DNA of 64,000 nucleotides from JASGKO01 sp049840595 (GCA_049840595.1 JASGKO010000043.1:186001-250000), one strand, 5' to 3'; shown: positions 48,589 through 57,561, counted from the first letter of the stretch. Made by a program: numbers and translations. Notes: a model not told the origin generated them from the letters alone.

Positions 48589-49599
48589 CTACCCCCCAAT
48601 GGCGGACATCTCCACTTTTGGGCCATGGCTGCCCACAGTAGCACGGAGCTCCGAATAACGGTCATCGCGTCGATTCCAGAGCTGGGAAATCTCCTGGAGC
48701 AGTAGGGCGTCTTCGCTAGTGGTTCTCGCCAGATTCAAGAGATCGTGGCCTTGATTGGAAAACAGGCAGGTGAAGAGCTTTCCATCGGAGGAAAGTCTTG
48801 CCCTTGAGCAGTTTACACAAAATGGTTGGGTGACTGAAGTAATGATTCCAACCTCCCCCCCATGGTGCCGATCCAGATAACGGGAAGCAACCTCCCCTAT
48901 ATATTGGGGGGTTCCCCCTTTCAGATCGAAAAACTCGCCGAGCCGGGCCCGAATTTCCTCGCCCGACACTACTTGATCTCCCTGCCAGGCGTTGGTGTTG
49001 CCCACGTCCATGTATTCGATAAAGCGGACGATATCTCCCTGCCCGGTGAAATGCCGGGCCAGCGGGATAATTTCGCTCTCATTGATCCCACGTCGAATGA
49101 CCGCGTTGATCTTGAGTGGCTGGAAGCCTGCAGCCCGCGCAACCTCGATGCCTTCCAAAACTCGCGTCACCGGAAAGCCGGTTCCATTCATTTCGGCGAA
49201 GATTCCGGGGTCCAGCGCATCCAGGCTCACGGTCAGGCGATGCAGGCCCGCGTCCTTCAGCGGTTGGGCCAGGTCTTTGAGCAAGGCCCCGTTGGTCGTC
49301 ATCGCCAGGTCCTCCACCCCGGGAATCGCGGCCAGCATCCCCACCAGCTTCGGAAGGTCGCGGCGCAGCAAGGGCTCACCCCCGGTCAGCCGGATCTTTC
49401 GCACCCCGAGTTTCACAAAACAGCGCGCCAGCCGTTCGATCTCCTCGAAGCTCATGATTTTCTCGCGGGGCAGGAAGACGTGATCCGGCCCAAACAGCTC
49501 GCGCGGCATGCAATAGATGCAGCGAAAGTTGCAACGATCCGTCACCGAGATTCGCAAATCCCGGAGCGGTCGATGGAGTTGATCATGCACTTCTGGCAT
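48589..49599 (-). CDS. moaA: GTP 3',8-cyclase MoaA
   Basis: A radical-SAM enzyme for the first step of molybdenum cofactor synthesis. The SAM cluster motif is TDRCNFRCIYC (about C23, C27, C30), the GGEPLLR SAM-binding block follows, and the second cluster is FCVNCSRARLSSDGKLFTC. The C-terminus ends EMSAIGG with the essential Gly-Gly. The ATG at 49599 is preferred to a GTG three codons upstream. It converges with mnmG. Together with mobA it would serve the two nitrate reductases; no other moa/moe genes are in the window. Confidence 0.95.
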   Translation of the reverse strand: MPEVHDQLHRPLRDLRISVTDRCNFRCIYCMPRELFGPDHVFLPREKIMSFEEIERLARCFVKLGVRKIRLTGGEPLLRRDLPKLVGMLAAIPGVEDLAMTTNGALLKDLAQPLKDAGLHRLTVSLDALDPGIFAEMNGTGFPVTRVLEGIEVARAAGFQPLKINAVIRRGINESEIIPLARHFTGQGDIVRFIEYMDVGNTNAWQGDQVVSGEEIRARLGEFFDLKGGTPQYIGEVASRYLDRHHGGEVGIITSVTQPFCVNCSRARLSSDGKLFTCLFSNQGHDLLNLARTTSEDALLLQEISQLWNRRDDRYSELRATVGSHGPKVEMSAIGG

Positions 49600-49678
49600 C
49601 AAAATCACTCTATCACGAATTGCCGGATAGAAAATCCAGCTTGTTCTTCGGCAAAGCTGTGGAAAGATACCACTCCTT

Positions 49679-49755
49679 CGGGGCGTAGCTTAGCTTGGTA
49701 GAGCGCGTGGTTTGGGACCACGAGGTCGCAGGTTCGAATCCTGTCGCCCCGACCA
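49679..49755 (+). tRNA. tRNA-Pro (TGG)
   Basis: The cloverleaf has acceptor arms CGGGGCG and CGCCCCG, D-loop AGCTTGGTAGA, anticodon stem GTGGT/ACCAC with anticodon TGG, the T-loop GGTTCGAATCC, and an encoded CCA end (77 nt). Confidence 0.95.
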
Positions 49756-49797
49756 GTTTTCTTTCAATCTTCTTTGAAAGGCGGTTCAGGCAGGGAA

Positions 49798-50982
49798 TTA
49801 CGTTTTCTGTAACTCCATGGCCGCCAGCAAGATCCCCCTCGCCTTCTCCTCAGTCTCGATAAATTCCGCTTCCGCCACCGAATCGGCCACGATGCCCGCC
49901 CCGACGTGGAAATGAGCCAGCCCGCCTTCGATAATCACCGTGCGGATCGCAATGCTGAACTCGCTGGTGCCATCGGCGCGAAATATTCCGATCGCCCCGG
50001 TATAAAGCCCCCGGGTCCTTGGTTCGATTTCCTGGATGATTTCCATCGCCCGTTTCTTGGGTGCTCCGGTGATGGACCCGCCAGGGAAGCACGCCTGCAA
50101 AGCCGCCACGTGGCCGTGACCGGGCCGCAAGGTGCCTTCCACCGTGGAAACCAGGTGATGCACCTGGGCAAAACTCTCGACCATCGCGAGCCGGGCAACC
50201 TCGACGGTGCCGTAATCGCACACCTTGCCGAGATCGTTGCGCATCAGATCCGTAATCATCAGCAATTCCGCGCGCTCTTTTTCGGAACCACACAACGCTT
50301 CCCGCTGCGCGACATCGATGACTGGCTGGCTCGCGCGCGGGCGGGTGCCTTTGATTGGGCGGGTCATCACATTGCGACCCTCCATTCTTAGAAAACATTC
50401 CGGCGACGAACTGATCACCGTGCGGGTCCGCTGCTGGAGAAAGGCCGCGTAGGGAGCAGGCGACACCTTTTTGAGCGCCTGATAGAAAGCGAGCGCGTCC
50501 CCCGGCGCCTCGCACTGGAAGCGGCGCGTGAGATTTACCTGATAGATATCGCCCGCCGCGATCAACTCCTGCGCCCGGGCCACCCATTCGCAAAACGTTG
50601 CCCGGTTGGTTTCCGGTTCAAAGCCGCCCCACGCCATGGGCTCTGTTGCCGCTGCGACCGCCAGCTCCGGGGGAACCGGTTGCGGATAGGAGGCGAACTC
50701 GAACCGTCCATCGTAATCGACGGTGCCGACCAGGCAGGCCTCCGGTCGGTGGCCCGCATTGGCATACAATTCGGCGACCCGCTTTTCCAGCTCCGCGCCA
50801 TCCGTTTCCAGCGTGCCAGTCCAGATTTCCACCGCCGCACCGGCGAGCCACGGGCGCGTCCATCCGCCCTGGGTTCCCGGCCCTGCTTCCAGCCAGGCCA
50901 TGGGCAAGGTGGCAGGCATCACCGACGTTTCGGACGGCGCGAGCGAGGAACTGAGATTCGGAGACGACTTGCCAAGCAACAT
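49798..50982 (-). CDS. pabB: Aminodeoxychorismate synthase component I (PabB)
   Basis: A chorismate-binding enzyme for p-aminobenzoate and folate synthesis. The catalytic half has GDIYQVNLTRRF, SSSPECFLR, RPIKGTRPR, DLMRNDLGKVC, GSITGAPKKRAMEIIQEIE and GAGIVADS. The PIKGT motif, with Lys where anthranilate synthase has Ala, identifies PabB rather than TrpE. The N-terminal ~120 residues are shorter and more divergent than usual. It starts at 50982, almost back to back with the plus-strand gene starting at 51005. Confidence 0.88.
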   Translation of the reverse strand: MLLGKSSPNLSSSLAPSETSVMPATLPMAWLEAGPGTQGGWTRPWLAGAAVEIWTGTLETDGAELEKRVAELYANAGHRPEACLVGTVDYDGRFEFASYPQPVPPELAVAAATEPMAWGGFEPETNRATFCEWVARAQELIAAGDIYQVNLTRRFQCEAPGDALAFYQALKKVSPAPYAAFLQQRTRTVISSSPECFLRMEGRNVMTRPIKGTRPRASQPVIDVAQREALCGSEKERAELLMITDLMRNDLGKVCDYGTVEVARLAMVESFAQVHHLVSTVEGTLRPGHGHVAALQACFPGGSITGAPKKRAMEIIQEIEPRTRGLYTGAIGIFRADGTSEFSIAIRTVIIEGGLAHFHVGAGIVADSVAEAEFIETEEKARGILLAAMELQKT

Positions 50983-51004
50983 TTTTCACGATTTTATCCC
51001 GGGA

Positions 51005-51706
51005 ATGCGCTCGTTGAAATCTTTCATTTGCACGGTGGTGGCCTGCGGCGGCCTGTCGCACGGTTTTGCCCAGGATTCGTCCCCGAGCCCGTCACCCTCT
51101 TCCACCGCCACCCCGGCCCCGGCAACCCCCGCGCCCAGCGCGGCCCCTTCGTCCACCGGCGTCGATCCGACCCTGCCACTCTCCGCTCCCACGGCCTCAC
51201 CCGCCGCGTCGCCCGGCTTGGATGTCACGCTGCCTCCGGTGCCCAGCACCCCGGCCCTGCCCGAACCCGCAGGCTCCCCGGCCAGTCTTTTCCCGCAGGG
51301 CCCGCAAGGCGCCACCGTGCCCGCGCCCAGCTCGGCGAACGGTTTCCAGGATCTCCTGCAAAGCCACAATGGCCAGGGCAATCCCATCATCCGCAAATCG
51401 AGCACGGCCACCAGCCTGCAGGAATTGCAGGATAAGATCGCTTACCGCGATGCGAAGACCAAGGCCGCCAGCGAAGCCAAGCTGCAGCAGGAGCTCGCTA
51501 CCGCGCAGGCCCAGCCCACCGAACCGGAATTCCGCGAGGCGCTGCGGGCCTACTATCACGATCTGCACGACCGTATCATTGCCATCAACCCCCAGTGCAA
51601 GGATCAGGCGAACCAGGCGCTCAGTAATTCGCTTTCGCAACTGAATCAAAACCGGATCCGCATCACCACCGCTGCGGAAGTGCGCGCCGAGCGCGCCCAG
51701 CATTAA
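51005..51706 (+). CDS. Secreted Pro/Ala/Ser-rich hypothetical protein
   Basis: A signal peptide (SFICTVVACGGLSHGFA, then QDSS) precedes about 100 low-complexity residues rich in Pro, Ala, Ser and Thr. A helical C-terminal domain follows (SLQELQDKIAYRDAKTKAASEAKLQQELATAQAQ, FREALRAYYHDLHDRIIAIN...LSQLNQNRIRITTAAEVRAERAQH). It is probably an envelope protein with a flexible, wall-spanning linker. No family is recognised. The ATG at 51005 is chosen because it starts the signal peptide and has CGGGA upstream. Confidence 0.7.
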   Translation: MRSLKSFICTVVACGGLSHGFAQDSSPSPSPSSTATPAPATPAPSAAPSSTGVDPTLPLSAPTASPAASPGLDVTLPPVPSTPALPEPAGSPASLFPQGPQGATVPAPSSANGFQDLLQSHNGQGNPIIRKSSTATSLQELQDKIAYRDAKTKAASEAKLQQELATAQAQPTEPEFREALRAYYHDLHDRIIAINPQCKDQANQALSNSLSQLNQNRIRITTAAEVRAERAQH

Positions 51707-51758
51707 AATAACTTCCCGTTTGCGCAAAAGCACATTTGCGCTACTTTCCCAATCCCAC

Positions 51759-51833
51759 GGCGCGTTCGTCTAGTGGTTAGGACACAGCCCTCTCAAGGCT
51801 GGTGCACGGGTTCGAGTCCCGTACGCGCTGCCA
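51759..51833 (+). tRNA. tRNA-Glu (CTC)
   Basis: The acceptor arms are GGCGCGT and ACGCGCT, the anticodon stem is CAGCC/GGCTG with loop CTCTCAA (anticodon CTC), the T-arm is GGGTTCGAGTCCC, and the gene ends GCCA (75 nt). G1 pairs with U72, as often in tRNA-Glu. Confidence 0.94.
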
Positions 51834-51851
51834 GTTTCAATGAAAGATGCA

Positions 51852-51878
51852 AGAGAAGCCCACCCGGCTTCTCTTTTT
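51852..51878 (+). terminator. Terminator after tRNA-Glu
   Basis: AGAGAAGCC (51852-51860) and GGCTTCTCT (51866-51874) form a 9-bp stem with a 5-base loop, followed by T residues. It ends the tRNA transcript. Confidence 0.85.
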
Positions 51879-51879
51879 G

Positions 51880-52440
51880 TTTTTCTGCTGATCGCCAGGC
51901 AGCATAGCAGATCCCGGGTTGCGTGGATGTCCCACCTGCCGGGCGGCGCATCTTTGGGGGTGAATCTTTTTGGAACGGACGGGAAGTTCGTTTTGGCGAG
52001 ACGCCCACCCTACCCGAAACGGTCCCAGTGCGCGGTCCGGCGGCTCGCCGGATCGAAAGAGCGAGCGGGTCATTTTGGCAAGCGGTTGTCCCGGAAGTCA
52101 TGGGAGGTAGAATTTAACCGCGGATGACACGGATGGTCGCGGATGGGCTGGCCTTTGATCCGCGCCGATCCGCGTCATCCGCGGTTAAACATCAGTCCTT
52201 TTTCTCCCCGGTTCATGGTTCCGATGGAGTTTCGATCCGTCCTCCAAGCGGCCGGCTTGAGCAGGGAGCCCGCACCCCGGTGTCCTCGGCGGGCCGCCGA
52301 GGACCGCACTCCAGCGGAGGGCTCTACCCGGAACTAAGCCGCTTAGCGACGGTCATAGACCGCCACTACAGTCGGATTTTCAAGGACCGCTTCAAGTGGT
52401 GAAAGGTATTTCGGTGGATGGGGTTGGCGCGCTTCCGCGA
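51880..52440. repeat. Repeat-rich intergenic stretch without a supported gene
   Basis: It contains a GC-rich segment (TTTTGGCGAGACGCCCACC), the third TTAACCGCGGAT palindromic repeat with 22-bp arms (52113-52134 and 52168-52189, one or two mismatches), a near-perfect hairpin GTCCTCGGCGG/CCGCCGAGGAC (52282-52304), and GCGACGGTCATAGACCGCC (52346-52364), which recurs at 54905-54923. Open frames crossing it have no protein features. Confidence 0.75.
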
Positions 52441-52515
52441 AAACAATTCACAACCAGAATATAGAATTTAATTTTTTCAAAAACATTCACTTAGTCTTCA
52501 TCGTGTGAATAACTC
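52441..52515. other. AT-rich segment with a DnaA-box-like site
   Basis: Bases 52441-52500 are strongly A/T rich (46 of 60 bases) in a GC-rich surrounding. At 52504-52512 the sequence TGTGAATAA is the complement of TTATTCACA, a perfect DnaA box. A degenerate parS-like sequence (GTTCCACGGGGAA) follows at 52549. It could be an origin-like or promoter region; a single box is weak evidence. Confidence 0.35.
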
Positions 52516-52646
52516 GGACGATCTCCGCTCCACATCGCATTGGAAGCCGTTCCACGGGGAAAAATGCCTGCGAATAACCTGCCAATGAGTGGGTGGTGCC
52601 GGCCAAAAACCCAGGCACCCCCAAGGTTGTTCCAATTTATTGGAAG

Positions 52647-53336
52647 TTATTCGCGGTCTTTCCAGAGTTCATTCTGGAGCGCGTTGATGGCGGCGGCGGT
52701 TTCCGCTTCCTTCTTGCTCCGGCCTTCGCCGGTGCCGAGCAGGAGGCCTTCCCAGGAAACGGAGGATTGGAAATTCTTCAGATGCTCGGGGCCGGTTTCG
52801 GCCATGACCTGATATTTCGGGCTGGTGGGCGAGATGGATTGGAGTTTTTCCTGTAGCTTGCCCTTGGGGTTCACTTCCAGCGGTTCGGTGGTGAGATTTT
52901 CCAAGTCCTCCTGCGCTTCGCGCAACGCGAAGTGACGGACCGCATCCAGCCCACCATCGAGATAAATGGCGCCGACGAGCGCCTCGAAGGCGTCCGCCAG
53001 GGCGGAAGCCCGCGAGCGGCCACCGGTCGATTCCTCGCCCTTGCCCATCATGAGGTAATCGCCGAGCCCGATCTGGAGCGCGTGCTTTTTCAAGCCTTCG
53101 CGGGAAACCAGGCGGGAGCGCATCTTGGTGAGTTGTCCCTCGCTGTGCTGCGGGAACATGTCGAAAAGGTGCCGGGTGAAAATGAGCTGCAACACGGCGT
53201 CGCCGAGAAATTCGAGCCGCTGGTTGTCGAAATGATGCCGCTGCGTCTCATAGCCGAGGCTCGGATGCGTCAACGCTTCTGCCAGCAGCAGAGAGTTGCG
53301 AAATTTATAAGCGATTCGGTGTTCCAGCGGCGTCAT
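52647..53336 (-). CDS. rnc: Ribonuclease III
   Basis: A 229-residue RNase III that cleaves double-stranded RNA in rRNA processing. The catalytic signature is NQRLEFLGDAVLQLIFTRHLF, with the second acidic site in ADAFEALVGAIYLDGG. The C-terminal double-stranded RNA-binding domain is NPKGKLQEKLQSISPTSPKYQ...GTGEGRSKKEAETAAAINAL. The ATG at 53336 gives the usual length. It is followed downstream by the AT-rich segment; era or acpP neighbours seen elsewhere are absent. Confidence 0.95.
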   Translation of the reverse strand: MTPLEHRIAYKFRNSLLLAEALTHPSLGYETQRHHFDNQRLEFLGDAVLQLIFTRHLFDMFPQHSEGQLTKMRSRLVSREGLKKHALQIGLGDYLMMGKGEESTGGRSRASALADAFEALVGAIYLDGGLDAVRHFALREAQEDLENLTTEPLEVNPKGKLQEKLQSISPTSPKYQVMAETGPEHLKNFQSSVSWEGLLLGTGEGRSKKEAETAAAINALQNELWKDRE

Positions 53337-53471
53337 GCATCAGAAGCCCGTTCAATAGCACAGAGTGCCGCTGCTGCGCAACCTCGGGTGGCTAATCGTA
53401 ACTGCTTAATCTCGATCAAGCTCCTGCGCCCGGGCCTGGCGGGCCGCAGAGCGGGAGCACGTGCGGAGTTT

Positions 53472-54872
53472 TTAGGGGACAAATTTACCCGGGTTGAGGA
53501 TGCCCTTGGGATCGAGCGCGTTTTTCAACGCCACATGGGTGGCGCGCACGACTGGCGTGGTCGCGTCTTTCCACCAGGGCTTCTTGGCCAGGCCGATCCC
53601 GTGTTCACCGGTAATCACACCTCCCCAGGCGAGCACTTGGGCAAAGAGTTTGTCCAGGGCCTCGTCCACCTCCGCCCGCACCTTGCGATCGTGATGGTAA
53701 TTCGCCGCCATGATGTTCACATGAATATTACCATCCCCGGCGTGACCGAAGCAGGCGACCGGATAGCGGTATTTTTTGCTCAGCTTTTCGCAAAATTCCA
53801 CGAGATCGATGAGGCGACCGCGGGGCACGGCGACATCCTCATTCAACTTGGTGAGACCGGTGACCTTCAGCGACGTGGAATAGGCGCGGCGCAGGCCCCA
53901 AAGCTCCTCGCAAGCCGCTTCGCCGGAAGCGGTATGGACGCTGAGCGCGTTCAAGCCACCCAGCAAGCCCGCCAGTGCCTTCGCCTCGCCTTTGACCGAG
54001 GCGGGCTGGCCATCGAGATCGAGCAGCACCAGCGATTTCGCACCGGGGGCGATTTCACGGCCCAGGTATTCCTGCGCGCTTTTGAGCGTGAAAGGATCGG
54101 CAATTTCCAGGGCGCTGGGCAGATAGCCCGCCGCAAAAATCTTTTGCACCGCCTCGGCCGCCTGGCGGAAGGAGGAAAAACTCGCGGCCACCGTGGCGCG
54201 GGCCGGCGGGAGCGGCAGCAGCCGCAAGGTGGCCTCCGTCACCACGCCGAGCAGGCCCTCGCTGCCGACAAACATCCCGATCAGATCGAAGCCCGTCTTA
54301 TTCTTGTGCGTGCGCCCGCCGCAGCGAAGCACCTTGCCATCGGCCAGCACCACTTCGAGGCCGAGGACGTAGGTGCGGGTGACGCCATATTTAAGACAGC
54401 GCGGGCCGCCGGCATTGGTCGCGATGTTCCCGCCGATCGAGCAATCCTTCAGGCTGGCCGGGTCCGGTGGGTAAAAGAGGCCCTTTTCGCGGACGGCCTG
54501 CTGGAACTGGCCGGTAATCACGCCCGGCTCCACCACCGCCACCGAGTCGGCGACGTTGATTTCCTTGATCTTGGTCATCCCGGCCAGGGAAAGCGCAATG
54601 CCGCGCTTCACGGGCACGCAGCCGCCGACATAGCCGTAGCCGGCGCCGCGAGCAGTGACCGGGATGCCGTGCCGGTTGGCAAAGGCGAGCGTCTTGCTCA
54701 CGTGTTCGGTCGTTTTCGCGAGCACCACGACCTCGGGCGAGTTGGCGGCAAACCACTTGTCACCCGCGTGGGCCTGGAGCGTGGCTTCGTCGTCGCGCAC
54801 GTGCTCGGCGCCGATCAGTGCGGAAAGCCGGGAAGCCAGCGAACGGGGGGCCTTGGTGGTTTTGCGTTTCAT
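53472..54872 (-). CDS. FAD-linked 2-hydroxyacid oxidase (GlcD/D-lactate dehydrogenase-like)
   Basis: A 466-residue flavoprotein of the VAO/GlcD family. The FAD-binding PCMH domain has PVTARGAGYGYVGGCVPVKRGI and PPDPASLKDCSIGGNIATNAGGPRC. The C-terminal cap/oxidase domain has KLNEDVAVPRGRL, CFGHAGDGNIHVNIM (metal/substrate-binding His) and GEHGIGLAKK. It oxidises glycolate, D-lactate or a similar 2-hydroxyacid. No glcE or glcF partner is adjacent, which favours a stand-alone D-lactate dehydrogenase-type enzyme. Confidence 0.9.
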   Translation of the reverse strand: MKRKTTKAPRSLASRLSALIGAEHVRDDEATLQAHAGDKWFAANSPEVVVLAKTTEHVSKTLAFANRHGIPVTARGAGYGYVGGCVPVKRGIALSLAGMTKIKEINVADSVAVVEPGVITGQFQQAVREKGLFYPPDPASLKDCSIGGNIATNAGGPRCLKYGVTRTYVLGLEVVLADGKVLRCGGRTHKNKTGFDLIGMFVGSEGLLGVVTEATLRLLPLPPARATVAASFSSFRQAAEAVQKIFAAGYLPSALEIADPFTLKSAQEYLGREIAPGAKSLVLLDLDGQPASVKGEAKALAGLLGGLNALSVHTASGEAACEELWGLRRAYSTSLKVTGLTKLNEDVAVPRGRLIDLVEFCEKLSKKYRYPVACFGHAGDGNIHVNIMAANYHHDRKVRAEVDEALDKLFAQVLAWGGVITGEHGIGLAKKPWWKDATTPVVRATHVALKNALDPKGILNPGKFVP

Positions 54873-54904
54873 AGGTAGTGCGGTGAATTTTGCGAAGCGG
54901 GTTG

Positions 54905-54923
54905 GCGACGGTCATAGACCGCC
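54905..54923. repeat. GCGACGGTCATAGACCGCC repeat, second copy
   Basis: This 19-bp sequence is identical to 52346-52364. It contains the palindromic core GGTC-ATA-GACC and lies in the intergenic space between the GlcD-like gene and fabV. Confidence 0.7.
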
Positions 54924-55054
54924 GCACCAGGCAATGGTTTCTACAAGCAATGGTTAGTTTAAGGCCCGGAAGCCGCGGATTTCAACGCTGTCCCCTGCTT
55001 TCCCCGATAAAAAATCGCCTCGACGCGCCAGAAACGCCCGCGCACATTTTCTCC

Positions 55055-56233
55055 ATGATCATCAAGCCGAAAATTCGCGGGTTCATTTGTGTGACCGCCC
55101 ATCCCGCAGGCTGCGCCGAGCACGTCCGCGAGCAAATTGAATACGTCCAGAGCAATGGACCGATTGCCAGCGCACCCAAGCGCGTGCTCGTCGTCGGGTC
55201 CTCGACCGGCTACGGCCTGGCCTCGCGGATCACGGCTGCCTTCGGTGGCGGCGCGCAGACCCTCGGCGTCTTTTTCGAGCGGGCTGGCGAAGCGGATCGT
55301 CCCGCGACGGCGGGTTGGTATAATAATGCGGCCTTCGAGAGCGCCGCGAAGAGCGCGGGCCTCTATGCGAAGAGCATCAACGGCGACGCCTTCTCCGACG
55401 CGATCAAGCAGCAGGTGGTCGAGACGATCAAGGCCGACCTCGGGCAGGTGGACATGCTGGTTTACAGCCTCGCCTCCCCTCGCCGCACGCACCCCAAGAC
55501 CGGCGTCACGCACAAGAGCACGCTCAAGCCGGTGGGCGAAACTTTCACTTCGAAGACGGTCGATACCGACAAGGGCCTGGTGACCCCGGTCACCATCGAG
55601 CCCGCCGGGGGCGAGGATATTGCCGACACCGTGGCGGTGATGGGCGGCGAGGACTGGCAGATGTGGGTCGATGTGCTCTCCGCCGCCGGGGTGCTGGCCG
55701 AAGGCTTCACGACCGTCGCCTATTCCTATATCGGGCCGGTGCTCACGTGGGCGATCTATCGCAATGGCACGATCGGGCGCGCGAAGGAAGATCTCGAAAA
55801 CACCGCGCATGCGCTGGAGAAGCAACTCGCGCCGATCAAGGGCCGCGCGTTTGTCTCGGTGAACAAGGCGCTGGTCACCCAGGCCAGCTCGGCGATCCCC
55901 GTCGTGCCGCTCTACATCTCGCTCCTCTACAAGATCATGAAGGAAAAAGGGCTGCACGAGGGCTGTATCGAACAGATTTACCGTTTGTTTAAAACCCAGC
56001 TTTACGGCGGCGCGACCACCACGCCCGATGAAAAGGGCCGACTGCGGGTGGACGACTGGGAGATGCGCGACGATGTGCAGGCTGCGGTGGCCGAGCTCTG
56101 GCCCACGGTCAGCACCGAAAATCTCGCGGAGATCTCCGACATCGCGGGCTACCGCGCGGAGTTTCTCAAGCTCTTCGGCTTCGGCATTCCCGGTGTCGAT
56201 TACGAGGCGGAAGTGAATCCCGTGGTGGAATAA
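55055..56233 (+). CDS. fabV: Trans-2-enoyl-ACP/CoA reductase FabV
   Basis: A 392-residue NAD(P)H-dependent enoyl reductase for the last step of fatty acid elongation, of the triclosan-insensitive FabV type. It opens MIIKPKIRGFICVTAHPAGCAEHV, a FabV hallmark. It has the nucleotide-binding GSSTGYGLASRI and the catalytic Tyr-x8-Lys in YRNGTIGRAK. The ATG at 55055 matches the family start exactly. Confidence 0.95.
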   Translation: MIIKPKIRGFICVTAHPAGCAEHVREQIEYVQSNGPIASAPKRVLVVGSSTGYGLASRITAAFGGGAQTLGVFFERAGEADRPATAGWYNNAAFESAAKSAGLYAKSINGDAFSDAIKQQVVETIKADLGQVDMLVYSLASPRRTHPKTGVTHKSTLKPVGETFTSKTVDTDKGLVTPVTIEPAGGEDIADTVAVMGGEDWQMWVDVLSAAGVLAEGFTTVAYSYIGPVLTWAIYRNGTIGRAKEDLENTAHALEKQLAPIKGRAFVSVNKALVTQASSAIPVVPLYISLLYKIMKEKGLHEGCIEQIYRLFKTQLYGGATTTPDEKGRLRVDDWEMRDDVQAAVAELWPTVSTENLAEISDIAGYRAEFLKLFGFGIPGVDYEAEVNPVVE

Positions 56234-56252
56234 CAGACCGGCTGATTTTTTC

Positions 56253-57263
56253 ATGGAGCGCTTCGACATTCAGAAACTCAAGCAGGCCGCCGCGACCGAG
56301 CGGGTCGAGGCGGTCGTGCATGGGCAGGTCGAGGCGCTCGTGGAAAAAACCACGCAGTCGCAAAAGCCGTATTACGAGCTCGCGCTGGCGGATGCGACGG
56401 GCAAGCTCACGCTCCGGGCCTGGAGCGACTCGGCGGCGTTCGAGCAATGCAAGGCGCTGGAGTCCGGCTCGTTCATCGAGGTGCGCGGCGATTTCACCGC
56501 CTCCTCCTACGGGCTCGATTCCAAAAACTGGCAGGCGCGCGCATTGAGCACGGCGGAGCGCGACACGCTGCTCGCCGGTGCGCCGGAACTGCGGGCGCGG
56601 CAGGAGCGCGATTTCGCGGAGATCGAAGCGCTGGCGCAAAGTCTCAAGGACCCGCGGCTGCACGCGCTGGCCACACAATTTCTGGCGGACTTCGGTCCGC
56701 GCTTTCAACGCGCGGGAGCAGCGCGGAACAATCATCATGCGCGGCGCGGCGGTCTCGTCGAGCATACGGCGCAGATGATGCGCGCGGCCTCCGCGATCTG
56801 TCCCGTGTATCCGCAGCTCAATCGCGACCTGCTGCTCGCGGGCGCGCTCTTTCACGACAGCGGGAAGCTGTGGGAAAACCAGTATGCGGAGGATGGCTTC
56901 GTAATGCCGTTCGACGAGCTCGGGGAGTTGCTCGGGCACATCACGATCGGGATCGAGCTGGTGAACCGCTTGTGGCGGGCGCTGCCGCTGGAGCAATGGA
57001 GCGGCCTCATGCCGAAGTCGGAGGAGGTGCGGCAGCATTTGCTGCATCTGGTGGCGTCGCATCATGGCGAACTGCAATTTGGCTCGCCGGTGCCGCCGAA
57101 AACACCGGAGGCACAAGCGTTGCACTATCTCGACAATCTGGATGCGAAGCTGGAGATGATGTCGGCGGCGTATGCGACGAGTGCACAGCTCGCGCCGCGG
57201 ATTCAGGAAAAGGTGTGGCCGCTGCCGGGGAATCTGGTGAAGCCGCTGCCGGGGGTGGGGTAG
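56253..57263 (+). CDS. OB-fold plus HD-domain protein (YhaM-like 3'-5' exonuclease)
   Basis: A 336-residue protein with an N-terminal OB-fold nucleic-acid-binding domain (about 15-105: VVHGQVEALVEKTTQSQKPYYELALADATGKLTLRAW) and a C-terminal HD phosphohydrolase (LVEHTAQMM, LFHDSGKLWE, HITIG, LVASHHGE). This architecture matches YhaM/CBF1 3'-5' exoribonucleases. It starts 19 bp after fabV on the same strand, so it is likely co-transcribed. The HD metal ligands are complete. Confidence 0.83.
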   Translation: MERFDIQKLKQAAATERVEAVVHGQVEALVEKTTQSQKPYYELALADATGKLTLRAWSDSAAFEQCKALESGSFIEVRGDFTASSYGLDSKNWQARALSTAERDTLLAGAPELRARQERDFAEIEALAQSLKDPRLHALATQFLADFGPRFQRAGAARNNHHARRGGLVEHTAQMMRAASAICPVYPQLNRDLLLAGALFHDSGKLWENQYAEDGFVMPFDELGELLGHITIGIELVNRLWRALPLEQWSGLMPKSEEVRQHLLHLVASHHGELQFGSPVPPKTPEAQALHYLDNLDAKLEMMSAAYATSAQLAPRIQEKVWPLPGNLVKPLPGVG

Positions 57264-57336
57264 GAATTTTTTCACCACGAAAATCGAGCGCAGCGAGATA
57301 AACGAACACTTTTGGCTGATGGAAAAAATAACTTCG

Positions 57337-57561
57337 TTAAACACGAAGCGCATGAAGGGGAAGATTTGTTGGAGAGGGTGAGTGCTTCGTTGCCGTGAGG
57401 GGTTGGTGTGTCGTGCCCAGCGCAGAACAATTTGAGGCCCCTCGGCTACGCTCGGGGTGACATGGATTGTTTGAGCGGACGTGTAGGCCGTGAAAAAATG
57501 GAGGCCGAAGATTGGATTTTGGAAGGACTGCTTTTTAAAGCTTCGTGCGCTTCGTGGTTAA
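57337..57561. repeat. Composite repeat: inverted 21-bp arms enclosing the 48-bp dispersed repeat
   Basis: TTAAACACGAAGCGCATGAAG (57337-57357, given here with its complement) matches the inverted CTTCGTGCGCTTCGTGGTTAA (57541-57561) with two mismatches. Between them lies the second copy of the 48-bp repeat (57416-57463). The region separates the HD-domain gene from ogt and contains no supported gene. Confidence 0.75.

Noticed and set aside
49600..49678. Possible molybdenum-cofactor riboswitch upstream of moaA
   Set aside because: The leader is under 80 bp with no conserved Moco-motif pairing that I can see.
51840..52402. Small plus-strand ORFs after tRNA-Glu
   Set aside because: They run through a terminator and palindromic repeats and are not protein-like.
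52549..52563. Third parS site
   Set aside because: GTTCCACGGGGAA breaks the central symmetry and differs from consensus at several positions.
53337..53471. Small gene between rnc and the GlcD-like gene
   Set aside because: No frame with a start, ribosome site and protein-like composition was found.
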